From the NCBI GenBank assembly GCA_961205875.1, contig OY540810.1, positions 28,520,001-28,584,000 of the forward strand: a DNA stretch of 64,000 nucleotides, written 5' to 3'. Source of the DNA: Sialis fuliginosa (taxonomy: Eukaryota > Arthropoda > Insecta > Megaloptera > Sialidae). The translations under genes were made by a program, and so were the position numbers. The notes under the pieces are model-generated. The model did not search any database, was not told the DNA's origin, and was given only the letters and a program-made list of their open reading frames with translations. Positions 36,429 to 47,416 of this stretch are shown one piece after another (the first letter of the stretch is position 1; every line of letters starts with the position of its first letter).

Positions 36429-39400
36429 TTATTCCATAAGTTTTCTTGGCTTCAGACCTATCCAGAATCCATTCTTTGCAGTTATTTTAGATACATGCTT
36501 TAAAAGTTCCAACTTGGTATCAGTTTTTTTTGTCACAATGAAATCAAATTTTCTCAGTAGATAAAATAAAATTATTTTAATTTCCATTAGTGCAAATCGA
36601 TTTCCTAAAATTTATAAAAAATACTTTACATGTAGATCATTTAAAGGGGAGAAAGTATTAGTTGGATAGCCTATGATAATAATTTTTAAATGATCGGGAA
36701 AAGTTATCGTTATTGATAAATCTTATTGTAAGAAACAATAATAACAACTTCTGTCAGTACATCGTCATCGCAGCGTTGTCAATTGACAACACTTTAAACT
36801 TGTTAAAAAAATGTATATTATGTGTGCATATTTGCCTTTTGATTCAACGTGTTTATCTAATCATATAATCCATATAAACACTCGAAACAAAGGTGCCAAG
36901 TACTGTATTAAACAATGATTTAATTTCTTAAATTTTTGGGTTTTTTTCCAGACATGCTAACAACCTCTCTCATAGATAATGCACAGCTATAGATGTCTGC
37001 TTTGAATTATTTTGTCATATATGCAATTATGTAAACGCGATAAATCAAAAAGCAGAGATAATGATATCATAATAATATGTTGTATTTTCTTAACAAATTT
37101 GAACCACTGTCATTCGAAAACGCAACAACAAGCCAATGTTTGTTTATTATTTGATTCATATAATCCTAAACTACAGTACCTATTGTTATCAAAGATGAAC
37201 AAATAATTTACCAAAAATATATAATAACAATTAGATATTAGATTAGACATATTACATATGTGATTCGCGAATAATGTCTGGCATTATAAAGGAGCTAGCA
37301 AAATTTGCTAACTAGCAAGCATTTCCAAATGAGGTTTTAAACCAATCTGAAAGTACTATTGTTGAAGTATCATTGCTCTAATCCATAGATACTATCACAG
37401 AATTAATACCCCATTTTAAAGTGCTTGCTAGCTAGCAAATTTTCTAGCTCCTTTATAATACCGGACATAAGTTGATCTTTTTGAACGAATTGACTCAAGT
37501 CAGTATCTTGAAAAATACCCGTTCTGTTGTTTACTATATTCAATATGAATGCTGTTTATTTTTTCACCAGATAATTTGTAAACAAATATATGCAGTAAAT
37601 TCATAATAATATATTAATAAATTATTCCCCGGTATTATAAAAAAATTGTTCGAGTGCGAAAACTAATTCGCTTGTACATAATACTATCTGCTAGGCATTG
37701 AATATAAATGACACACTCACAGTTGAAGCTAATTAAATCGTATATATGACTACCTTGACGCATGTGCGTTAATTAGAAATCAGCGACTTAAAAAAGCGCT
37801 GCCAAGTTAGAACTAACTTACTAAACTGATTCAAATAACTCGAGTTACCCGAGTTTTTTTAATCAGCCAAATAGTTACAAACCTATACAGGCTCTGGGAC
37901 CAAGACCAAATGGAAAATATGTGAAAGGTTGTATCTTGTGTTTGTTTTCAGAATTGAATCTTTCGGGATCGAATTTCTCGGGGTCTTGATAATACTTTGG
38001 ATCATTGTGAATGTTATATAAAGGAAGCATCGTTGTTACTCCTGCTTCAATTACTACACTTCTCTTTTCAGTGATCAATTCAAAATCTTTTCGACATATT
38101 CGTTCAATGGCAATCAAAGGAGGCCATTTTCTTAAGCATTCTGAAAATTAAACCAGTGATTATTTTTTTGTAATTAAATACAGAAACGAAAAATAGTTAA
38201 TGGCATATGAGACATCCAGCAGTAGAAACAAAAAATAGTCCACAACTAAATTGGAGATACTAATTATTTTATCTTTTCTTCTTTAACTCATTTTACCTGA
38301 AACTACCATGTCCATATATTCCATTTTAAACAAACTCTCGTAAGTAACTTTTCCTTCGTTTGTTATTAACACGTCATCTATTTCTTGTTGAAGCTTTTTC
38401 TGAATATCAAGATTCATTGCCAACTCATGTGCGGCAAATGACATTATCATAGAAGATGTATCAAAGCCGGCGATGAAAAATATCAACGCTTGCCCGACAA
38501 TGTCATCGTCAGTTAAAACTGAAACAAAATTACATAAACAATATGAAAGGTGGAACTTAAAAAAATAAAGTACCTAAATCTGTTTTCTTTTCCAAATCAA
38601 TTTCAGATTCTTGAACCGTAGCAAACCCTGTTTCGTGATCTTCTTTCTCATGCTTCAAGTTTCCTTTCTTAGCTTCCATAAGAAGGTGAATCATGTCAGG
38701 TCTTATTATCCCTTCTTTCTCTCTATAAGCAATTGTTTCCACAATTAAGTTCCGGAAAAACTTCACTACTTTATCACTTAAGAAACCTTCCCCTAAAATC
38801 TAAAGTTGCGTTTTATTTTTAATATACCTACATATATATATTTTATGACCACCACACGACTTTCATTAAAAATAGATAAATAATAACCTTCATAAGTTTT
38901 GGTAATAAAGCAATCAAAAGCATCCTGACGTTATTTATTTCAGTAATTTTTTTACCCATTTTGAAAAATTCGTTGTCTTTATCTTTTAATGATTCACATT
39001 TAAGACCAAAGGCGCAAGTAGCAATAACATCATTAGTAAACCTAGAACACAAGTCTTTCATTTCGTAATCTAATGTTGCTGGACCTTTAGAGGATGTATT
39101 TTCTTTCGATAGTCTCAATAACTCATCAACTGTCTGTTCTCCACATTTAGATACAAGATGAAACATCATTTTCATTTTACTACTTGTGAATGCTGGACTT
39201 AAAATTGATCTCAAACTCTTCCACTTTTTTCCTACATTACAGAATATTTGTTTAAAAAATATGTGTTTATGCACATTTACTTACATTTTATACATTTACT
39301 TACCATTTGAAGAAAATAAATTTTTGCTCAATATAGGATCAGTATCTTCAGTAATAAATAAGGGTGTGTGGTCAATAAAATGGTCAAAATGTTTAACAGT

Positions 39401-39729
39401 TATTTGTTTCAATAATTCTGGATCTTTGATCAATATACCTTTGGAAAGTATCATGTAAACTCCAATAAATCTATAATGTAATACAAATGTTAAAAATATG
39501 TGTGTACTGGCTAATTTAATGTCGCATTTTACTTTTCATCCGGAAATTGATAGTATATTTTTGAAATTGCTTTAATTGGAGTTGTTAGTTGCAACAACAT
39601 CAAAGAAAGTGATCCCAAAAAAGGAAATGGTGTTGCGTAAGGTATTCCTCGTCTTCCCCAGTATCCATATACATTATACAGATACCAAGATAATGTAAAA
39701 ATTAAAACACAAAATATCACAAACCACAT
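36429..39729 (-). CDS. Cytochrome P450, CYP9-like, gene H (group 2; recent duplicate of F)
   Basis: Exons: 39729-39533, 39470-39304, 39231-38888, 38799-38574, 38518-38297, 38140-37883, 36604-36429; 529 aa, open, same exon lengths as F. I-helix AGFDTS from 328, where F has GGFETS. ECLR at 386-389; PERF; heme loop FGLGPRACIG with Cys470. Exon 6 differs from F mainly after the WPP (LIAIERIC against FTFIDRIC), a region near substrate recognition site 5. Intron 5 shares non-coding words with F (CAGTAGAAACAAA, TCTTCTTTAACTCATTTTACC), confirming recent duplication. Intron 6 (1,278 bp) holds a Harbinger-like MITE. Confidence 0.92.
37275..37467. mobile_element. Harbinger-like MITE (193 bp) in intron 6 of gene H
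   Basis: The ends TGTCTGGCATTATAAAGGAG and its near-complement at the right (CTCCTTTATAATACCGGACA) are flanked by TAA on both sides (37272-37274, 37468-37470). Confidence 0.8.
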
Positions 39730-40289
39730 TTTTGTTATTCGTATTTGTAATACATAAACAATATCTACTATACTTTTATAACTTTTAAAATTCTAAATAT
39801 TTACTTATTTTTAACAAGCTACTTTTTTATATACCAAAAAAAAACTTAATTAACTCATTTACTCTATTATTTATTTTTAAGTAATTATTATTATATGTGT
39901 GTAATATTTTTGCAAGTTATTCAAATACTATACCCGTTAATTTAAGTTTAGTGCAATGGCATTGAAACCTATTTATAAATATTCTGGTGTACAGCATGCA
40001 TAGATTATTTTCCAGTAGAGGGACAAATATAATGTAATCAATAAATATGAACAGGGCTGAGTAAAAACTGTTATACAAAAAATCATCAATGTTATTTTTC
40101 TATTAATTTGATAGAATCTATTAAATTTTTTTTACACATAATAAGGTTCACTTCCAATAAATACGTGGCTGTTCGAGTTAATCCTTAAAGTCAAGAAACT
40201 AACAATGAAAGGTTCATTCTTCTTTCATGATAACACATTGAGTAGGGGGCGAATCACCTATTATATGATTTTACACTGATTTGTTTTTT

Positions 40290-41395
40290 TCTTGGTTTAA
40301 AACCAACCTAAAATAAATTTTTAAAGGACGACCTAAACGAATGATTAGCAAGTATTTATTTTATATTGTTTTTTTGTAACTACAAAATCGAATTTTTATA
40401 ATAAATGAAAATAAAGAATTTTTGCCTCTGCCTAGTAAACATTATTTTTTTAAATCTATTTAAAAGCCCAATAACTATTAGGCTTACCAATACAGCCACG
40501 AGGTCACTAACCAAAAGATAATTTTTTTTTATTTATTTGACATCTACATATGTCGGCTGAGTCTTCTCCTCTTCCGACAGCTCTTCGTATGTTGTACTGT
40601 GTATTTGTGTGTGTGTTGTTTTGTTTTGTTTTTTGAGGGGAATTCACGGGGACACAAGATGGATATAGGATGTTGCTGACGGACCGGTCATCGCAGGATA
40701 AGACGCACAGGATGGCCATATTGACATGCAGGATTAGGGTGTTTGGTTGACTATGGAAGGGGATGACATATATTTGATTTATCTTCTTTTTTTTTGTTAT
40801 TGTTGTTATATTGTTAGTTAAGTTTTGTTGATAAATTCGAATAGTTTGTTATAATATTTTGTAATTTGTAGTACTTCTGTGATAGAGTCTGGAACTTCCC
40901 TGAGGATTGCTTCTCTTTCACTTTTCCAGATGGGACATTTTAAAATTAGGTGTTCAGCATTAGCTATGGTTGTATTGTCGCATCTGTATGTGTAATAAAT
41001 AAGTTACCGTTGATTTATATATTTTATTTATGTTTATTTTCATGGCTAAAACACTCCGGATCAATTTTCTCTGGATTTGGGTAATATTTAAGGTCGTGAT
41101 AAATAACATAAACTGGCAATACTAGACTGGTTCCTTTCTCAATTAATATTTTCCTATTATCAGTCCCTAGCATATAATTCTTCGTACAAATTCTAACATT
41201 TTTAACTACATGAGACAATTTTCTAAAGCATTCCAAAATTTTAAAATTAATTCACATGAATCTTTTTTATATAAAATTAAACTACCCAGAGATAACCATA
41301 TCTAAGTATTTTTTTTGAAACAGAACATCATAAAATATTTTTCTTAAATTCTCTTTAAAGATTCGTCAATTTTTTCATGTAGTAAATGCAATTTT
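40290..41395 (-). pseudogene. Cytochrome P450 CYP9-like pseudogene I (decayed copy of G)
   Basis: Only relics of exons 5, 6 and 7 remain. The exon 5 remnant (about 41285-41395) is truncated and out of frame. Exon 6 (about 41236-40483) is cut by a LINE insertion. Its coding part reads like G (NRKILIEKGTSLVLPVY), but PERF has become PECF and the Trp-Pro-Pro after ExxR is lost. The heme loop ends in a changed reading (CCACGAGGTCACTAA). Exon 7 (about 40440-40290) lacks the SRFALME start and carries stops and frameshifts. Exons 1-4 are absent. It sits just upstream of H, as G sits upstream of F. Confidence 0.85.
40521..40994 (-). mobile_element. 3' end of a non-LTR retrotransposon (LINE) inserted in pseudogene I
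   Basis: On the minus strand 40985-40818 encodes a protein tail with a CDN...AEHLILKCPIW arrangement (Cys-His-Cys), ending in LFEFINKT and TAA. It is followed by about 300 bp of 3' UTR and an A-rich end (AAATAAATAAAAAAAAA) near 40521. Such a zinc-knuckle-like tail after the reverse transcriptase is typical of R1/I/Jockey-type LINEs. The 5' part is missing, as in usual truncated insertions. It interrupts exon 6 of the P450 relic. Confidence 0.75.
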
Positions 41396-41817
41396 TTAAA
41401 ACACTATTTTAAATTTCATTTTGCGTTTTTTATTCTTTACATGAAAAACGGCTTTAAAATAGCAATATGTAATGCATTTTTTCAAAAATTTACCGAACCT
41501 CCGGACTCACTTGTGATGGTACACCGGTAATAATTTCGAACATTTATTATTATTATTATTAAATATTTTTATTATACAGCAAGATATAATGTAGATATAA
41601 TAATCCTCAGATTGTATTTCAGGCTTCTCAAAAATAAGTGCAGCAATGGGAATATACCTACATAGCTTTTAATTAATTTTAAATATATTTTTAACAATAT
41701 ACAATTTTTATAACGCATTAAATATCAATTAAAAATATACATATAAATAAAAATAGTCTCCCCTGAGAAAGTATCATATTTTATGCCAGTTGATAATTAA
41801 TAAGCATTTGTCATTGT

Positions 41818-44800
41818 TCACGTAACATGAATTTTTCTTGGTCTAAGTCCAACCCAAAATCCGTTTTTAAGAGACAATTTAAACGGATGATTAGCAACTG
41901 TTGATTTTACATCAGTTTTTTCTGTAACTACGATATCGAATTTTGATAGTAAGTAGAAATAAAGAAGTTTTGCTTCCATTATCGCAAATCTCGATCCTGG
42001 AAAATAACAAAAATAAAAGTTAAATAATCCATTCTTATGGTTGTTTAATAACACAGGTTTACAAAAATAAAAAAGTTTATGAATATTTGACGAGACCATT
42101 GTATCCTTATGTATTTTGACGTCCTGAATCCGAATCTGAGGTCCGTCGACCTTGGTTAGCTCAGTTTCAAGGTCATTTTAAGGTCAAATTTTTAAAAATC
42201 GCTAAATGATTCTGGTAAAAGGTGATATATAAGTCTTTCTGATCGCTGATTCTGAATTTAATATCCGTTGACCTCTACGAGGTCAGGTTCAAGGTCATTT
42301 CAGGGTCAAAGCAGGAAAAACCGCTCGAAAATTCTGACAAAACAGTACATATAGATTTTTGTGGTTGCTGAATTAAAATTTAAGGTCCGTAGACTCTTAC
42401 AATCTCAGTTTCAAGGTTATTTCAAGGACAAATTTTTATTTTTACAAATCGCTAAATGATTCAGGTAAATTGTGTATATAGGTTTCTCTGGTCGCTGATT
42501 CTGAATTTAACGTCCATTGACCTCTATGAGGTCAGGTTCAAGGTCATTTGAAGGTCAAAAGGGGAAATATCACTCGAAAATTCTGATAAAACAGTACATA
42601 TAAGTTTTTGGGGTCGCTGTATTAAAATTTGAAGTCCGTAGACCCCTTCAATGTCAGCTTCAAGGTTATTTCAAGGTCAAATTTTTAAAAATTGCTAAAT
42701 GAATCTGGTAAAAGGTTATATATAGGTTTCTCAGGTCGCTGATTCTGAATTTGACGACCGTTGACCTCTACAAGGTCAGGTTCAAACCTATATGTACTGT
42801 TTCGAGCAAGTTTTCCCACTTTTTCTTGAAATGACCTTGAACCTGACGTCTTAGAGGTCAACACACATCAAATTCAGAATCAGCGACCCGAGAAACCTAT
42901 ATATCACCTTTTACCAGATTCATTTAGCGATTTAAAAAAATTAAATTTTGATCTTAAAATGACCTTGAAAATGACATTGTAGGGGTCTACGGATTTCAAA
43001 TTTTAATTAAGCGACCCCAAAAACCTATATGTACTGTTTTGTCAGAATTTTCGAGCGATTTTTCCAACTTTGACCCTGAAATGACCTTGAACCTGACCTC
43101 ATAGAGATCAACGGATATTAAATTCAGAATCAGTGACCAGAAAGACCTATATATCACCTTTTATCAGAATCATTTAGCGATTTTTAAAAATTTGACCTTA
43201 AAATGACCTTGAAACTGAGCTAACCAAGGTCAACGGACCTCAGATTCGGATTCAGGACGTCAAAATACATAAGAATACAATGGTCTCGTCAAATATTCAT
43301 AAACTTTTGTTTTTTTGTAAACCTGTGTAATCAAAGAAATTATCACCAATTTTTAATTTCGATTTTATAATAAATTATAATATGTGAAGTACTTTTCAAA
43401 CAAAAAAAAGCAAAGTACTCGATATTGCATTTATTTATCAAGCAATTGAAAATCATATTTTCCAATTTTTATAAACGGTTTTTTTGTGGTTTTATGTTTT
43501 GTAGAATGTATTGTTTTGACTTAATGTTGATATGTAAATTAATCACACTTACCAATACAACCACGAGGTCCCAAACCAAAAGGAAAATAAGTAGATTGTT
43601 GTATTTTGTGTTTATTATCAATATTAAAGCGTTCAGGGTCAAATTTCTCAGGATCTGGGTAATATTTAGGATCATGGTGAATAGCATAAACTGGGAATCC
43701 TATACTGATTCCTCTTTCTATTAATATTTTCCTTTTCTTAGTCTCTAATACATAGTTCTTCGTGCACACTCTGTCAGTTAATACAACCGGAGGCCATTTT
43801 CTAAGAGTTTCTGAAATATTTAAACATCGATTTAATTATGTAATAGATTAAAAAAATTAAAATTTACCCGAAATAATCATATCTAAGTATTCCATTTTGA
43901 ACAAAGCATCGTAAGTTAATTTTCCTAAATTATTGTTTAAATTGACATCAATTTCTTCTTGTAGTTTCGTTTGGATATCTTCGTTAATCGCTAGTTCATG
44001 ACCCATGAATGCAAGCAGGTTTGAAGATGTTTCAAAACCAGCAAGAAAGAATACAAAAGCTTGTGCTACGATGTCTTCATCAGTCAGGACTAAGGAATAT
44101 TAAGAAATATTAATTTAAAAAACTTTATTCCTTCTAAAAATAATCTGATTAACCAAAATTATTACATAAGAATTTGTACCAAGTTTGTTAGTTTTTTCCA
44201 AATCAATTTCGGTTTCTTTGAAAGCAGCAAATCCTGATTCATTTGTTATATTAGATTCATCCTCGTGTGTCAATGTGCCCTTTTGAGCTTCTATTAATAA
44301 ATTAATGACATCTGGTCTTACAAATGAATTATTTTTACGAATATCTAGAGTTTCCATAATGATATTAGTAAAATAATTTAGAACGGCATTCTCAACAACA
44401 CCTTTTTTTAAAATCTAAAAGAAAATTTTAACAAAATATTTTTTGTAAAAAGGATATAAACAATTAAGATATATCAATAACTGCCTAAGACATAACATAC
44501 GCTTTGAAATTCTTCAGACACTTATCGAGATAGGACACAATAATAATTTTGCCAGGTGTAAAATTAACTCTAGATACGAAAACAAATATGTAATTTACCA
44601 TCAGTATCTTTGGAATGAAATTAATCAACGTTACTCTAAGCAAAGTAAAATCAGTAAACCGTTTTGCCATTTCAAAAAACTCGTTATATTTGTATTTCAG
44701 CGAATCACACTTTATTCCAAATGCACAAGTCGCGATCACATCGTTAGTGAATCTTGTTGATAGATCCTTTAACTCCACGTCCATTGTTGCGGGTTCACCC

Positions 44801-45422
44801 CCCTCGAAGCATTTTTCCATTAAGAAGGCGATGTTTTGTTTACCACATTCTGAAACTAACTCAAACATCATCTTCATTTTACTACTTGTAAAAGCTGGAC
44901 TAAGTGTAGATCTCATCTGTTTCCATTTTTTACCTGTAATATTTATTACGTACATAGGAAATTGATTAGTATTTCTTATAAATTAAACAAAACTACCATT
45001 CAACGAAAATAAATTTTTGGCAAACAGTGAATCTGTATCGTTTCTAATAAAAAATTGTGTATGATCTAAAAAGCTTTCAAAATCTTCAATGGCCATTCTC
45101 TTTATCAGTTCCGGATCTTTGATCAATAACAATGGCGTTAGCATTATAAACATTCCACAGACTCTAAATGAAAAATAAATTAAAATGAATGAATAATAAA
45201 GAAAATAATTAATACTGCTTACTGTTCATCAAGATGTTTCTTATAAATTAATTGAATATCTTTAGTTAAAGATCTTAATTTAAGAACCGACATATAATTA
45301 GATCCCAAATACGGAAATCCAGCAACATAAGGTACTCCTTTTTTCTTCCAAAATCCATAAATGCATTTCGAGCATAAATAAATAAATAAAGTTAATGTTA
45401 AAACTGTAACCACCCACGTCAT
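41818..45422 (-). CDS. Cytochrome P450, CYP9-like, gene J (group 3)
   Basis: Exons: 45422-45223, 45163-44997, 44933-44599, 44414-44180, 44089-43868, 43810-43553, 41996-41818; 531 aa, open, with the same exon lengths as G. The ATG at 45422 is chosen because the hydrophobic anchor (MTWVVTVLTLTLFIYL) starts there; an upstream in-frame ATG at 45476 would add 18 residues. Exon 3 ends ILM instead of the usual IMK before GTAAAT. I-helix AGFETS from 329, the textbook form. ETLR at 387-390; PERF; heme loop FGLGPRGCIG with Cys471. Intron 6 (41997-43552, 1,556 bp) is almost entirely a palindromic element with repeated nuclear-receptor-like sites. Confidence 0.92.
42051..43328. mobile_element. Giant palindrome with periodic TCAAGGTCA sites, intron 6 of gene J
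   Basis: The outer ends ACACAGGTTTACAAAAA and its complement (ending at 43328) enclose 1,278 bp in which the two halves are mirror copies around a centre near 42780. Each arm is itself a tandem array of about 122-bp half-units containing GGTCGCTGATTCTGAATTT and TTCAAGGTCATTT words. Exact TCAAGGTCA occurs at 42167, 42289, 42538 and 42671 on plus, and at 42832, 42960, 43082 and 43204 as TGACCTTGA. Degenerate copies lie at 42411 and 42660. I see no coding frame and no clear target duplication. Confidence 0.8.
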
Positions 45423-45972
45423 TGTAGTAATAAACAAATGGTCAACCACAAACAAATTCAAAATGACAAATGACAAGCAACGGTTTCACTGTTGAAACAA
45501 TTGAAGTATTTCTTGTTAATTCAAGCATAATAACGCTACTTGCAATGTATTGTTCTTACACACGTGTCCAGTGGATCACTAGAATACGAAGGTCTTGTTA
45601 ATTTATTTAATTTATCTTTAATGCAAACAGTGTTTTAATTGGCAGTGTACCAGTGGCGGACTATTGTTAATATTTGGTAAAATGGTGATGCAACTTATTT
45701 TTTAAAGGTATGTTTCAGCGATATTGCGTATTTATACATAGAACGCTTTGAAGCGTATCCAATGCTAATGTCATTATTTTGAACGAAGCGGAAACGTATC
45801 CTTTTGAAACACTTTATGTCAATTTTTGGCGGATAATATTTTCTTTTACGTAATTTATTTCATTAAAAAATGAGTAATTGATTGAATATACACAGAATTA
45901 ATAAAAAGAGATTTATTTTTATTATTATTATCAGTTGTATTAAAAAATCTTAATATATGTATACAAACATTG

Positions 45973-46312
45973 ATGCTCATCAGGCCTTAACCACTGGACG
46001 TATCGAAACCATATTCACACTATATGTTCGTTTGTTGCTCTGATAACTTTATAGATTTTTTGGAGCCGGTAGATGGCGCTGGCATCAAAATATTTCGAAA
46101 AATTGTATTTTTTCCATATAAAAAATACATCAAAACGTTGATTTTTTGTATGTGATCTCATCAGACCTAAACCACTGGACGTATCGAAACCATATTCACA
46201 CCATACGTTTATTTGGTGCTCCGTTAAGTTTATCTTTTTTTTGATCCGGTAGGTGGCGCTGGAGTCGAAATATTTACGAAAATGTGTATTTATGGTCTGA
46301 TTTTTAAACAAA
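45973..46312. repeat. 181-bp tandem duplication beside the mariner relic
   Basis: The block containing CCACTGGACGTATCGAAACC starts at 45991 and again at 46172, a period of 181 bp. The copies have diverged (TAGATGGCGCTGG against TAGGTGGCGCTGG). Confidence 0.75.
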
Positions 46313-46318
46313 TTATTT

Positions 46319-46800
46319 TTGGGCAGAACGTTTGCCGGGTCAGCTGAAACAACAATTCTCTACTGTGAACAACTGGATCGCTTAAATGATATCTTAATCA
46401 GAAAACGACCAGGAATTGTAAACAGAGGCAAATATATTCTTCAGCATGATAACGCCCGACCTCATGCAGCAAAAATACATGTAAAAAAAAATATTTTCTG
46501 AAGTTGATTGGGAGGTTTTACCTCAACCTTCCTATTCACCAGACGTAGCACCATCAGACTACCATTTGTTTAGATCACTAGAACATTTCTTAAGAAACAA
46601 AAACTTAGAGATATAAATAATGTAAAAATGACCCTTGACCAATTTTTTTCTTCAAAGACACCTGATTTTTATAAATCAGGAATATTTTCTCTCCCCAATA
46701 GATGGCAAAGTGTAATTAATCATGATGGAAACCATTATACTCAATAAAACATTTTTTAGTCAGATTTATTCAGTTTTATTTATCACCTAAAAAACGAAAA
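46319..46800 (+). pseudogene. Mariner transposase relic (C-terminal half) with 3' end
   Basis: The plus strand encodes mariner hallmarks: YCEQLDRLND, then QHDNARPHAAK (second catalytic Asp). After a frameshift in an A-run near 46490 it continues YSPDVAPSDYHLFRSLEHFL (third catalytic Asp) and, past a stop, LPNRWQSVINHDGNHYTQ. The N-terminal DNA-binding half is missing. A likely 3' terminal region (CTTTCCGGTATACCTAAT) ends near 46822. Inactive. Confidence 0.85.
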
Positions 46801-47416
46801 AACTTTCCGGTATACCTAATACTTTTAAATAACATAATTATTTACTTACTTTACAACCGTTACTATTTTTATATCACAAAAAAGAAAAAAATGTGTCCTT
46901 CCAATGATAACAAGTAATATATTAAAAAAGACGTCATAATTATGTAGTCATGAAAAAATTGGCTGCTATCCCATTTAGATACAGCTGTCTTTGGAGTACC
47001 TTATAAAAGGTTACATTGGAAGTTTCAATTTTTAATACAACTACGAAAATATTGTTTTTTGGTGTATCAAAATATAAACCATAAACACAATCAAATACTT
47101 TTGAATATTCTTTAAAATGTTCTCCTAAACGGTGTTGAATCGAAAAAATTAGAATGAGAGCTGATCATATGATTATTTGTACTGCCTTAAAATATCTATA
47201 CAGATCATCCCAATACAAATTCACTTGAATAGACGCGAAAATAAAAAGTAAATTTGTTAGTATTTAATAGTCTTCATGACTTGTTACGCCATTGCACAAT
47301 TAACTGATACTATTATAAAAAAAACTACATTGAATACAAAGATAAATAATTATTATTGTTTTGGTTACATTTACATTGTATCAATAATGATTTATTAAAT
47401 GCGTGAGTATATGTGT

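Larger units (their letters stand above)
45423..47416. other. Intergenic region between genes J and K
   Basis: Apart from a tandem repeat (45973-46312) and a mariner relic (46319-46800) I see no gene. 46801-47390 is AT-rich without recognisable content. An AATAAA for gene K lies at 47396-47391 on the minus strand. Confidence 0.55.

Noticed and set aside
43425-43724. A 99-residue plus-strand frame over the gene J exon 6/intron 6 boundary
   Set aside because: It runs antisense across a conserved heme-loop exon and into a repeat-rich intron, and has no recognisable domain.
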